DNA from: Neolewinella lacunae
Lineage (GTDB): Bacteria; Bacteroidota; Bacteroidia; Chitinophagales; Saprospiraceae
DNA: 64,000 bases
NCBI RefSeq assembly: GCF_014349155.1
Contig: NZ_JACSIT010000091.1
Span: 1-64,000 of the forward strand
Reading direction: 5' to 3'
A program made the position numbers and the translations under genes. Below are positions 50,801-59,367 of the stretch, piece after piece (the first letter of the stretch is position 1; each line of letters begins with the position of its first letter). The notes beneath the pieces were generated by a model. It saw only the letters and a list, made by a program, of their open reading frames with translations. It had not been told where the DNA came from and did no database searches.

Positions 50801-52375
50801 TCAGGAGGGGACTTGGTCCGCCAGGAGAGATTGGAGCGCCGGGCGGTCAATTTTGTCGGATCCGGTGCGGGGGAAAGATTCCCGAAGGTACAGGCTTTCG
50901 GGGAGGGCGTACCAGGGGAAGGCGGCGGCGAGGTGCTCTTGGAGGTCTTGCACGGTGGCTTCGTCGCCGGCCCGGAGGATGACGGCCACGACAATGCTGA
51001 GGGCATCGGCCTGGCGCTGGACGGTCACCGCCGCCGCTTCCGCTACGGCCGGATGGGTCAGCAAGTGGGCTTCGAGTGCACTGAGTTCTACGCGGTAGCC
51101 CCGGATTTTCACCTGATGGTCGCGGCGGCCCAGGAAGTGGAGGACGCCAACGGGGTCTTCCCGAACGAGGTCGCCCGTCCGGTAAAAACGCTCCGTGGAT
51201 CCTCCCTGGGTAACGTGGGTGTACCAGGCCCGCGTGCTCAACTCCACTTGGTTCCAGTAGCCGAGCATGTTGGTGGTGGCGCGGATGAGGAGTTCCCCGC
51301 TGTTGCCCGTTGCGACGGGCTGGTCTTGGTCGTCGACAATCAGGCGTTCGGTATTGTCCCACACCTCTCCGATGGGGATGGACGCGTCGTCTTGGGGCGG
51401 ACCGGGGAGGTCGTAGACGGTGCAGACGTTGGTTTCGGCCGGGCCGTACCAGTTGGCGATGCGGGTAGTCGGGAGCAATTCAGCCAGCTGCCGGGCGTAG
51501 CGGGGGGCGAGGGGCTCGCCGGCGTAAAAGAGGTAGCGGAGGGAAGTGAGGTCTTGGCCAGCCAGTGCCCCGGCGTTGAGGAGCTGGGTTATGGCCAGGG
51601 GAACGGAGTACCAGACCGTCAGCCGTTCTTCGCCGAAGAGCCGCCCCAGGCTGGCGGGCAGGACGGTGTGGGCATCAGTGGCCAGTACGGCGGTGGCGCC
51701 CACGAGCGGAGCGCCGAAATAGGCCAGTTGGGAGATATCGAAATAGATGGGCGCGTGGTTGCCGAAGCGGTCTTGAGGGCCAAAGGCGTAGCGGGCCGCA
51801 GCGTTGCGCACGAAGGCCAATCCGCTGGCGTGGCTGTGCATGATGCCCTTGGGTTGGCCCGTCGAGCCGGAAGTATAGATGAGGTAAGCCAGGTCGGTTT
51901 CCACCTGGCGGGGAACGGCAAAAGTGGCGGGAGGAGCAGCGAAAACCGTGGGCCAATCCACGGCTGGGTAGTCCTCCACCTCGCTCATTCCAACGATGCC
52001 CTGCACCTGCGGCCGCGCCCCCAACAGCTTCAGTAGACTGCGGCGTTGGGAAGGGTGCGTGACGAGGATGCGGATGCCACAGTCTTGCAGGAGGAAGTGG
52101 TTTTGGCTTTCGGGGGCCTTGGGGTTGAGGGGGACGTAAACCGCGCCGCAGCGCAGGATGCCGAAGATGGCCACCGCCGTTTCTAAGGAACGGCCGAGGA
52201 AGATGCCGACGCGGTCGCCCCGCCGGACGCCAAAGTCGTACAATACCGTGGCCAACTGGTCCGCCCGCTGCACCAGCTCGGCGTAGGTCAGTGCCGCGCC
52301 CGCACAGCGAAAAGCCTCCTGCGTGGGGTCACGGTCGGCGGAAGCCAGGATGGTATGCGGCAGGAGATAGATCAA
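50801..52375 (-). CDS. Stand-alone adenylation enzyme, prolyl-AMP ligase-like
   Basis: 524 residues starting at a TTG (52375) that overlaps the upstream stop as TTGA; no ATG start fits better. A3 is YTSGSTGQPKG (167 on), then RFGNHAPIYFDIS, WYSVP, LFYAGEPL, NWYGPAETNVCT, RTGDLV, and the catalytic Lys in GSDKIDRPAL. The pocket residues I read are D-I-L-Y-F-A-W-V-C-K. The prolyl-AMP ligases of pyrrole pathways (PltF, RedM, CloN4 type) have DLLYLALVCK as I recall it, so seven of ten agree. L-proline is therefore the predicted substrate. It has no carrier domain of its own and would load the next gene's carrier. An exact 18-bp repeat gives L-G-A-R-P-Q-V-Q. Confidence 0.85.
   Translation of the reverse strand: MIYLLPHTILASADRDPTQEAFRCAGAALTYAELVQRADQLATVLYDFGVRRGDRVGIFLGRSLETAVAIFGILRCGAVYVPLNPKAPESQNHFLLQDCGIRILVTHPSQRRSLLKLLGARPQVQGIVGMSEVEDYPAVDWPTVFAAPPATFAVPRQVETDLAYLIYTSGSTGQPKGIMHSHASGLAFVRNAAARYAFGPQDRFGNHAPIYFDISQLAYFGAPLVGATAVLATDAHTVLPASLGRLFGEERLTVWYSVPLAITQLLNAGALAGQDLTSLRYLFYAGEPLAPRYARQLAELLPTTRIANWYGPAETNVCTVYDLPGPPQDDASIPIGEVWDNTERLIVDDQDQPVATGNSGELLIRATTNMLGYWNQVELSTRAWYTHVTQGGSTERFYRTGDLVREDPVGVLHFLGRRDHQVKIRGYRVELSALEAHLLTHPAVAEAAAVTVQRQADALSIVVAVILRAGDEATVQDLQEHLAAAFPWYALPESLYLRESFPRTGSDKIDRPALQSLLADQVPS
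52003..52020 (+). repeat. 18-bp dispersed repeat, exact copy inside adenylation gene
   Basis: GCACCTGCGGCCGCGCCC; on the coding strand read as G-A-R-P-Q-V-Q, in a surface loop before the A2/A3 region. Confidence 0.9.
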
Positions 52376-53523
52376 AGCCCGAGGAGTTTGGCGATGATGT
52401 TGCGCTGGATGTCGGAAGTGCCGGCGTACAGCACGCCGCCAACGGCATCGCGCAGGTCTTTTTCGACGCCGTAGTCGTGAAGGTAGCCCGCGCCGCCGTG
52501 GGTGCGGATGGCATCGAGGCTGGAGGCCACGAAGGCTTCGCTGAGCTGGAGTTTGAGCAGGGCCGCTTCGAGGCGGGCGGCTTTGCCCTGTTGTTTGAGC
52601 CAGGCCGTTTTGTAGAGGAGGAGGCGGGAGGTTTCCAGGCGGAGCTTCATATCGGCGATGCGGTGGCTGACGGCCTGAAAGCCGCCGATGGCCTGCCCAA
52701 ACTGCTTGCGCTGGCGGGCGAAGGCGATGGCCGTTTCCAACTGCCGCTCCATGGCCCCGAGCTGGGAGGCGAGGATGGCGCAGCGGTCGTACTCCAGAGA
52801 GTGGTTCATGATGGAGAAGCCCAGCCCCTCCGTGCCCAGCAGGCTGCTGGCCGGCACGTGGCAATCGGTAAAGGTGAGGGACCCGAAGGGGATGGACCGC
52901 ATGCCCATCTTGCTCATCTTCTCGCTGCTGCTGAAGCCCGGCGTTCCGCGCTCCACCAGAAAGGCCGAGATGCCCCAGCTGCCGCGTTCGGGCCGGGCGT
53001 TGGCAAAGACCAGGACGACGTCGGCAATGGGGCCCAGGGTGATGAGGGCTTTGGTGCCGTTGAGGACGTAGCCAGTGTCGGTCTTGCGGGCGGAGAGCTG
53101 CATGCTCATCACGTCGGAGCCCGCGTCGGGTTCCGTCAGGGCGTGGGCCCCGATGCTGCGCCCCTGGGCCATGGCGGGCAGGTAGCGTTCCTTCTGGGCG
53201 GCATTGCCGAAGTGCAGGATGGGCGTCATCACCGTCCACATCTGGGCGTTGAGGGCGAAGGCCAAACCGTTGTCGGCACAACCCCGGCCGAGGGCCTCCA
53301 TGGCCAGGATGGCGCGCAGGAAGTCGACCTTCTCCAGTGGTCCGCCGTAGGCCGCTGGAAGGGCCAGGGCCTGGATGCCAAAGGCGGCACAGCGCTCCCA
53401 GTCCTGGCGCGGAAACTGCTGCTGTGCATCGTTATTCAGGTGTTGCGCGCCAAGCTCGGCGGTGGCAAAGTCGGTGACCGATTGCTGGTAAGTCAGGTAA
53501 GCTTCGGGCCAGGAGAAATCCAT
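52372..53523 (-). CDS. Acyl-CoA dehydrogenase (PltE/RedW-like prolyl-carrier oxidase)
   Basis: 383 residues from MDFSWPEAYLTYQQ. ALTEPDAGSD (129-137), AIGGFQAVSHRIADMKLRLETSRLLLY, IRTHGGAGYLHDYGVEKDLRDAVGGVLYAGTSDIQRNII all match acyl-CoA dehydrogenases, and the C-terminal half follows the prolyl-S-PCP oxidases (PltE type) closely as I recall them. The Glu of the usual IYEGT motif is Ala367. The alternative catalytic Glu seen in isovaleryl-type enzymes corresponds here to Asp246 in EYDR. It overlaps the adenylation gene. Expected role: oxidation of prolyl-carrier to pyrrole-2-carboxyl-carrier with FAD. Fatty-acid oxidation is unlikely in this context. Confidence 0.85.
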   Translation of the reverse strand: MDFSWPEAYLTYQQSVTDFATAELGAQHLNNDAQQQFPRQDWERCAAFGIQALALPAAYGGPLEKVDFLRAILAMEALGRGCADNGLAFALNAQMWTVMTPILHFGNAAQKERYLPAMAQGRSIGAHALTEPDAGSDVMSMQLSARKTDTGYVLNGTKALITLGPIADVVLVFANARPERGSWGISAFLVERGTPGFSSSEKMSKMGMRSIPFGSLTFTDCHVPASSLLGTEGLGFSIMNHSLEYDRCAILASQLGAMERQLETAIAFARQRKQFGQAIGGFQAVSHRIADMKLRLETSRLLLYKTAWLKQQGKAARLEAALLKLQLSEAFVASSLDAIRTHGGAGYLHDYGVEKDLRDAVGGVLYAGTSDIQRNIIAKLLGL

Positions 53524-53540
53524 GCAGTGGGGGGATTGGG

Positions 53541-53574
53541 GTGGGCCGTAGGAAATTGCTTTCCTACGGCCCAC
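53541..53574. promoter_or_regulatory. Perfect 15-bp hairpin in the leader of the NRPS operon
   Basis: GTGGGCCGTAGGAAA (53541-53555), loop TTGC, TTTCCTACGGCCCAC (53560-53574): a perfect inverted repeat. It lies 18 bases before the acyl-CoA dehydrogenase ATG and 48 bases after the TonB-receptor stop codon on the same strand. TACCTTGG (53581-53574, minus strand) overlaps its edge as a degenerate -7 box. Without a T-tract it is more likely an attenuator, protein-binding site or RNA stabiliser than a terminator. Confidence 0.55.
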
Positions 53575-53621
53575 CAAGGTACACGCAGCGGCGCTAAGCC
53601 TCCGCCTTCCCGGAAATTCAT

Positions 53622-55865
53622 CTAGAAAGTATAGCGCAGGACGCCACGAATCTGGAAAGGGGTGCCGGGGGTGAAGTGAATCTCTTCGACGCTGTTGAGT
53701 TCGTTGCGCAGCCGCGACTCGGTGGCGAACTGGGTTTCGTTCCAGTCTACGTCGAGGAGGTTGTCAATCGTCAGGCCGAGGGTGAAAGGGCGGAAGTTGT
53801 AGTTGGCGTTGAAGTCCACCACGGTGTACCCCTTGGCTACAATGCTGTTGTCTTCGTTGGCGGGTCGGTCGCCGAGGTAGCGCAGGCGGATGCCGCCGGT
53901 GAAGTCTCCCTGAATGGCGTTGAGGGCACCTACGAGGGTGGAAATTGGGGCCAGGGGGATGAGGTCTTCGCCCTCCGCCGCTTCGAGGCTGCGGGCGCGG
54001 GTGTAGGTATAATCGACCGTGGCGTAGAGCCAGTCGGCCGCCTGGTAGCGCAGGCCTACGTCGATGCCGTAGCGGCGGGTTTCGCCACTGGGTTCCACGA
54101 TGCCGGCGTCGCCGACGTACACAAATTCCTGGTCGAGTTTCAAGTACCACAGCGCCACGTTGGCGACCATGCGGGGCAGGGGCTTGAAGATGGCCCCCAG
54201 GTCGGCCCCGTAGGCGGAGGGGAGGATCTCGCGGTTGTCTTGCTCCAGCACCACGCGGGTGTCGTTGGAGTGGAATCCAATGCCAGTTTTGAAGAAGAGC
54301 TGCACGTCGTTGCTGGCGTTGTAGATGGCGCTGAACTTGGGCGTCACCTTGCCTCTCGTCTGGCCCAGCGGATCGTAGAGGGGCGTCAGGTCGTTGAGGT
54401 AGTTGTACTGGAAGTAGTCGTAGCGGAGGCCGGGGCGGAAGACGAAGTTGCCCACGTCAAATTCCGCATCGGCGAAGGCGTAGAGGTTGCGCTCATCGAC
54501 GTCCCCCTGCTGGATGATTTCCAGCGTTTCGGTGCGGTTGAGGGTACGGCTCAGGGAGTTGCCTTCGCTGCGGTCGGCACGCAGGCCCGCCCCGATGCGG
54601 AACAGTGCGCTGACGTCGCCGAGGTAAGCCACTTTATTGTAGCTGCTTTCGAAGCCGAACAAGCGGCGGTCTTCCACCTGGCGGATCTGGTCGCCGTTGA
54701 CGGGGTCTTCGAGGAAGAATGTGAAGTTGGAGAAGAGCTCAAAATCGTACAGCGAGTAGTACATGTTGGCCTTTACGAAGGAGTTCTTCGGCATGAGGCG
54801 GCTGAGTTCGAGGGCGACGTTGGTGCGGCTGGTGTTGCCACCCTCCGTATCGTCGATGGCCCCAAAGCGGGTGATGGTGCCGTCGGCAACGGCGCGTTCG
54901 GGGATCTGCCCAGAGGCGTCCCACTCACTCTCGAAGTGCGAAGCCAGGAGGGAAAATTGCAGGCCATTATCCAGCACCCCTGAGTACTTCGCCATCAGGT
55001 TGTTGCGGTAGAAATTCTGCGACGACTCAAAGGGGCCGTCGGAATGGAGGTACTCGGCAGCAACGTAAGCGTGGCGGTTGGCCGTATCGAGCAGCGAGAC
55101 CATACCCAGGGTGCGGAAGGTATTGAAATTGCCCACTTCCAAACCGATCTGTGAGGATTCCAGGCGGTCTTTGGTTTGGAAATTGACGTAGCCGGCGGTG
55201 TTGAAGTTGCCTACATCGGCGTAGTAGGGCCCTTTGCCAAAGTCGATCTTATCCACCGTTTCGGGGATGAGGAAGTGCAAATCGGCGTAGCCCTGCCCGT
55301 GGGCGTGGGAGACCATATTAACGGGCATACCGTCTACCGCGATGGCGATGTCCGTTCCGTGGTCGATGTCAAAGCCGCGCAGAAACAACTGTTCGGCCTT
55401 GCCCCCTCCGGCGTGCTGGCCGATGAACAGCCCGGGAACTTTGCGGAGGATTTCCTGGCTCGACTTGACGGGGTCGATCTCGACGTCAATGGCCGAGACG
55501 AGGTTGAACTCCCGGCTGTTGTTTTTCACAACGATCTCGCCGAGGTCGTAGTAGGATTCTTCCAGGACGATCTTCAGGCGGGCCTCGGGATCCCGGACAA
55601 TCACCCGCGCGGGCTTGAAGCCCAGGTAGGTCGTCAGCAGCGTATCGCCGGTATTGACGCCGCGGATGAGAAAGTTGCCAAATTCGTCGGAGTGGGTATG
55701 GGTGTCACTTCCGGCCAAAGAAACGTAAGCCCCCAGCAGCGGAGTACCGGCTTCAGACTGAACGCGTCCCTGGACATTTTGCCCCGGCACGACGCCGGGC
55801 GTGGCCACGCAGGCCAGCAAAAAAAAGAAACTCAACACCCGGTGGCGGAGTAAAAACTGTTCCAT
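53622..55865 (-). CDS. TonB-dependent outer-membrane receptor
   Basis: 747 residues: signal peptide to about residue 28, then a carboxypeptidase-regulatory-like domain (VQGRVQSEAGTPLLGAYVSL ... LTTYLGFKPARV), a plug domain (ILRKVPGLFIGQHAGGGKAEQLFLRGFDIDHGTDIAIAVDGMPVN) and a barrel ending IRGVLRYTF. Internal DTANRHAYVAAEYL and GLRYQAADWLYATVDYTYTRARS are typical barrel strands. It is not a SusC-length protein and no SusD gene follows. It lies on the same strand just upstream of the NRPS operon, so it could import the siderophore-like product or a precursor. The substrate is unknown. Confidence 0.85.
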   Translation of the reverse strand: MEQFLLRHRVLSFFFLLACVATPGVVPGQNVQGRVQSEAGTPLLGAYVSLAGSDTHTHSDEFGNFLIRGVNTGDTLLTTYLGFKPARVIVRDPEARLKIVLEESYYDLGEIVVKNNSREFNLVSAIDVEIDPVKSSQEILRKVPGLFIGQHAGGGKAEQLFLRGFDIDHGTDIAIAVDGMPVNMVSHAHGQGYADLHFLIPETVDKIDFGKGPYYADVGNFNTAGYVNFQTKDRLESSQIGLEVGNFNTFRTLGMVSLLDTANRHAYVAAEYLHSDGPFESSQNFYRNNLMAKYSGVLDNGLQFSLLASHFESEWDASGQIPERAVADGTITRFGAIDDTEGGNTSRTNVALELSRLMPKNSFVKANMYYSLYDFELFSNFTFFLEDPVNGDQIRQVEDRRLFGFESSYNKVAYLGDVSALFRIGAGLRADRSEGNSLSRTLNRTETLEIIQQGDVDERNLYAFADAEFDVGNFVFRPGLRYDYFQYNYLNDLTPLYDPLGQTRGKVTPKFSAIYNASNDVQLFFKTGIGFHSNDTRVVLEQDNREILPSAYGADLGAIFKPLPRMVANVALWYLKLDQEFVYVGDAGIVEPSGETRRYGIDVGLRYQAADWLYATVDYTYTRARSLEAAEGEDLIPLAPISTLVGALNAIQGDFTGGIRLRYLGDRPANEDNSIVAKGYTVVDFNANYNFRPFTLGLTIDNLLDVDWNETQFATESRLRNELNSVEEIHFTPGTPFQIRGVLRYTF

Positions 55866-56310
55866 ATAGCTGATATTTAAAGTGAGTGTTATGGTGCTTC
55901 ACTGGAGAAGTACCGATCTGGATTCCTCCGGTACGCTGTAATGACCTTTAATCGATCAGCGAACGGTAGGCTGCGGACCCTACGGGGCAGTAATTTTAAA
56001 AGATGCTTTTTGGTTCCGTGGCTACCATCCGGAATTGGCAAAATACGTGACAAAGTTGCGAATGGATTTGGGCCCCGGAGGGATACGGACTTCAAAAAGT
56101 GAAAAAATTCGCGCGGTGCGGCCAGAAGACGCAGGTGCGCGGACGGAGCGAAGTCCGGCCAAGCGCTTACTTTTACCGAAGGCTTCCCAAACCAAAAAGA
56201 CCGGGCCTTGCGTAGGTGGGGGGCGAATGCAGCGCAGGGATGGGCAGCCACAACAAATTGGCTGGACCGATCCTTAGGCAACACATGAGGGTCCAGATGA
56301 CGCACAAAGT
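55866..56310. other. Divergent control region of the peptide cluster
   Basis: 445 bases between the minus-strand TonB-receptor operon and the plus-strand ABC-HupE-NRPS operon. A minus-strand frame of about 138 codons is present but Arg/Pro-rich and out of character, so I do not call it. No exact promoter match was found. It must hold at least two promoters. Confidence 0.5.
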
Positions 56311-58104
56311 ATGCACGAACTAAAAAAAGTAGTGGCCATTCTCTCGCTGGCGGAGCGAAAAAAGTTTGCCTGGCTGGCCCTGGTGATCTTTGTGATGGGC
56401 CTGCTGGAGGTGGTGGGCGTGGTGTCTATTTTACCCTTCATCAAACTGGTGGCCGACCCCGGCATTGTAGACCGGCACCGGGTGCTCTACAACATCTACC
56501 ACTGGCTCCACTTCAGCAGCCAGCGGCAGATGCTCATCTGGGCCGGGGTGGCCGTCATCGTCTTGCTGCTCCTGACCAATGCCTTCTCAGTGTTCAAGAC
56601 CTGGCTGCAATTCCGCATCTCCTGGAGTGTGGCCCACCACGTGAGCATGCGCCTGCTCCAGACCTACCTGGGGCGGCCCTACGAGTATTTCCTGCGGCGG
56701 AATACGACGGAGTTTACGGCCAACGTCATCGGAGAAACCACCAACTTTACCAACGGGGTGGTTTTGCCCCTCATCGAGATCTTCTCCCGGGGCCTCGTCT
56801 CGCTGATCATTTTCGGTCTCCTGGTGTGGGTAGATCCCTTCATCGCCCTGGTGATGTTTGGCTTCTTGGGGGCGGCCTACCTGGTCATTTACTTCGCCCA
56901 ACGCAGCTACCTGCGCCGCATCGGGGAGTTGCGCATGGCCCTGGTCATCAAACGCTATAAAAACCTGCAGGAGATGTTTGCCGGCATCAAGACAGTGCAA
57001 GTCTTCAACCGCCAGGCTTTTTTCGCCGACCGCTACGAGGCGGCCTCCCTGGATTTTTGCGACATCCAGCCGAAGTACAATGTAATTGTCGCCTCCCCCC
57101 GCTACATCCTGGAAGTGCTGGCCTTCGGGGCCATCGTGGGCATTACCATCTACCTGTACCTTACCGAGGGCAACATCGCCAAACTGTTCCCTAAGTTGAG
57201 CCTCTACGCCGTGGCGGGTTACCGCTTATTGCCCGCGCTGCAATCGGCCTTCGCGGCGGTGGGAAAGTTTGTCCACAACTACCCCGTCATCGATAAGCTC
57301 TACGCCGCCCTTTACGCCGATCACCTGCCGCAGGAAGCGGCCCTACAGCCCCCCGGCGAGGCCCTGCCCCTGCGCGAAGCCATCACGCTGCACCAGGTCG
57401 GCTTCAGCTACGAGGGCAACGAACAGGCGACCTTACGAGACATCAACCTGACCATCCGCCGGGGCGAAACCGTGGCCTTCGTGGGCACCACCGGATCGGG
57501 CAAAACGACCTTGGTGGACCTCATCGTGGGCCTCCTGCACCCCAGCCGGGGCAGCGTTTGCATTGACGGCCGGGCGCTATCCGCCGAACAGCTGGCGGCC
57601 TGGCGCAGCAGCGTAGCTTACGTGCCACAAGACGTTTTTCTCTTCGACGACTCCGTTGCCCGCAACATCACCCTGCGGGAGGGGGGCGTGTCCGACGAGC
57701 GACGCCGGCTGGATGAGGCAACGCAGCTGGCCGACATTCACCGCTTCATCCAGGAAGAACTGCCCGCCGGCTACGCAACCCAGATCGGCGAAAAAGGCGT
57801 CCGACTCAGCGGTGGGCAGCGGCAGCGCCTCGGCCTGGCCCGCGCCTTTTACCACCGGCCCTCGGTCCTGATTCTGGACGAAGCCACCAGCGCGCTCGAT
57901 AACGTCACCGAACGCGGCATCATCCATGCGCTCCAGGGACTGCCCGAGGGCATTACCACCATCCTGATCGCCCACCGCCTGTCTACCGTCCGCTACGCCG
58001 ACCGCATCTTTTTGCTCGACGAGGGCCGGCTCGTAGCCTCCGGAACCTACGAAGAACTGCTCACCCACAACGACCTTTTCAAAAACATGGCCCAGGCCTA
58101 CTGA
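56311..58104 (+). CDS. ABC transporter, fused permease and ATPase
   Basis: 597 residues. Six membrane helices in residues 1-330 (WLALVIFVMGLLEVVGVVSILPF; LIWAGVAVIVLLLLTNAFSVF and others), then an ATPase domain with GTTGSGKTTL (Walker A), SYVPQDVFLFDD-type Q-loop in VAYVPQDVFLF, LSGGQRQRLG signature and VLILDEATSALD (Walker B). This is the MsbA/peptide-exporter type, working as a homodimer that flips lipids or exports hydrophobic products. As the first gene of the operon with the terminal NRPS, it is the probable exporter of the peptide. A lipid-glycan flippase role is possible. Confidence 0.88.
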   Translation: MHELKKVVAILSLAERKKFAWLALVIFVMGLLEVVGVVSILPFIKLVADPGIVDRHRVLYNIYHWLHFSSQRQMLIWAGVAVIVLLLLTNAFSVFKTWLQFRISWSVAHHVSMRLLQTYLGRPYEYFLRRNTTEFTANVIGETTNFTNGVVLPLIEIFSRGLVSLIIFGLLVWVDPFIALVMFGFLGAAYLVIYFAQRSYLRRIGELRMALVIKRYKNLQEMFAGIKTVQVFNRQAFFADRYEAASLDFCDIQPKYNVIVASPRYILEVLAFGAIVGITIYLYLTEGNIAKLFPKLSLYAVAGYRLLPALQSAFAAVGKFVHNYPVIDKLYAALYADHLPQEAALQPPGEALPLREAITLHQVGFSYEGNEQATLRDINLTIRRGETVAFVGTTGSGKTTLVDLIVGLLHPSRGSVCIDGRALSAEQLAAWRSSVAYVPQDVFLFDDSVARNITLREGGVSDERRRLDEATQLADIHRFIQEELPAGYATQIGEKGVRLSGGQRQRLGLARAFYHRPSVLILDEATSALDNVTERGIIHALQGLPEGITTILIAHRLSTVRYADRIFLLDEGRLVASGTYEELLTHNDLFKNMAQAY

Positions 58105-58123
58105 GTCCAGTTAATTCCCCACT

Positions 58124-59344
58124 ATGCGATTTTCTACCCATCAACTGCTGCCCCTGCTGTTCAGCATGCTCTTCCTTTTCCCGCCGAGCGCCCACGCCCA
58201 CGCCCCAGACCAGAGCTACCTCTACCTCAGCATTTACCAGGACAACATCAAGGGACGCTACGAGATTTCGCTTTCCGACATCAACCGCGCCGTCGGGTCC
58301 CAACTAACACGGCCCATGACCGCAGCGGCCTTCGAGCCCTACCTGGAGCCACTGCGGGCTTACATCCAGCGCCGCTCCAGCTTTACCGGAAACGTCCCGT
58401 ATACGATCACCTTTACCGACTTTGAGGTCGTCAACCTGGAAGAAGAGGAAGACTTCGTCCGCATCGGCTTCACGCTGGGTGCGCTTACCAGCATTCCCGA
58501 TTCCTTGGACATCACCTACAACCTGCTGTTCGATGTTTCCCCCAACCACAGCGGCGGCCTCATCCAAGAGCACAACTGGAAGGCGGGGGTGCTGAACAAC
58601 TACGCCAAACTCTCGGCCATCTTCGATAAAAACACCACGCGGCAAACGCTGGACCTCACGAACGGCTCCGTTTGGCAAGGTTTCACCGCCCTGGTAAAAC
58701 TCGGCATGTGGCACATCTGGATCGGGCTGGACCACATCCTTTTCCTCGTAGCCCTCATCCTGCCTTCCGTCGTGCGCCGGCGGCCCCGGGCAATTCCTAT
58801 GGCAAAAGGCAAAAACTGGGAGTGGGTCCCGGTGCAAGACTTCAAATCGGCGTTCCTGTACATCCTCAAGATCGTCACGTCCTTCACCATCGCCCACTCC
58901 ATCACGCTGGCGCTGGCGTCGTTGGACATCGTCACGCTCAATTCCCGCCTGGTGGAAAGCATCATTGCCTTTTCCATCGCCGTGGCGGCTTTCCACAACA
59001 TCGTCCCCATTTTCCGGGCGCGGGAGTGGGTGATCACCTTCATTTTTGGCTTGTTCCACGGCTTCGGCTTCGCCAGTGTGCTGGGGGAAAAGGGCTTGAG
59101 CGGCGATTACATGGCCTATTCCCTGCTGGGCTTCAACATCGGGGTAGAAATTGGACAGGTGCTCATTGTCTGCATGATCTTCCCCATCCTCTTCCTGATC
59201 CGGAAAACCCGCTTCTACCCCCACTTTGTCCTCTGGGGGTCGGTCTTCCTCATCCTCATGGCGCTGCACTGGGTGATCGAGCGGGCCTTCGATTTCAACT
59301 TCAAGTTTTTTGACCTGTTCAAAAATATCTTTGGCATTTCCTAA
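58124..59344 (+). CDS. HupE/UreJ-family membrane protein
   Basis: 406 residues. Signal peptide (MRFSTHQLLPLLFSMLFLFPPSAHAHA), an extracytoplasmic domain of about 170 residues, then a HupE/UreJ membrane part with WIGLDHILFLVALIL, FTIAHSITLALASL, SIIAFSIAVAAFHN and FGLFHGFGFASVLGEKG; the His/Asp residues in these helices are the family signature and suggest a metal carrier. E. coli-type relatives move nickel or cobalt. It sits between the exporter and the NRPS, 19 and 23 bases apart. Its link to the peptide pathway is unclear; metal supply or product handling are both possible. Confidence 0.8.
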   Translation: MRFSTHQLLPLLFSMLFLFPPSAHAHAPDQSYLYLSIYQDNIKGRYEISLSDINRAVGSQLTRPMTAAAFEPYLEPLRAYIQRRSSFTGNVPYTITFTDFEVVNLEEEEDFVRIGFTLGALTSIPDSLDITYNLLFDVSPNHSGGLIQEHNWKAGVLNNYAKLSAIFDKNTTRQTLDLTNGSVWQGFTALVKLGMWHIWIGLDHILFLVALILPSVVRRRPRAIPMAKGKNWEWVPVQDFKSAFLYILKIVTSFTIAHSITLALASLDIVTLNSRLVESIIAFSIAVAAFHNIVPIFRAREWVITFIFGLFHGFGFASVLGEKGLSGDYMAYSLLGFNIGVEIGQVLIVCMIFPILFLIRKTRFYPHFVLWGSVFLILMALHWVIERAFDFNFKFFDLFKNIFGIS

Positions 59345-59367
59345 GTGCGTGTCTAACGACTTTTCCT

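Noticed and set aside
48233-53625. Long open frames on the plus strand opposite the NRPS genes
   Set aside because: GC-rich genes give long antisense frames. These have no domain patterns, are rich in R, G, V and Q, and the minus-strand genes carry complete catalytic motifs.
55889-56305. A 138-codon minus-strand frame in the divergent control region
   Set aside because: Its composition is Arg/Pro/Ser-rich with no domain, and it would occupy the only space for the two operon promoters.
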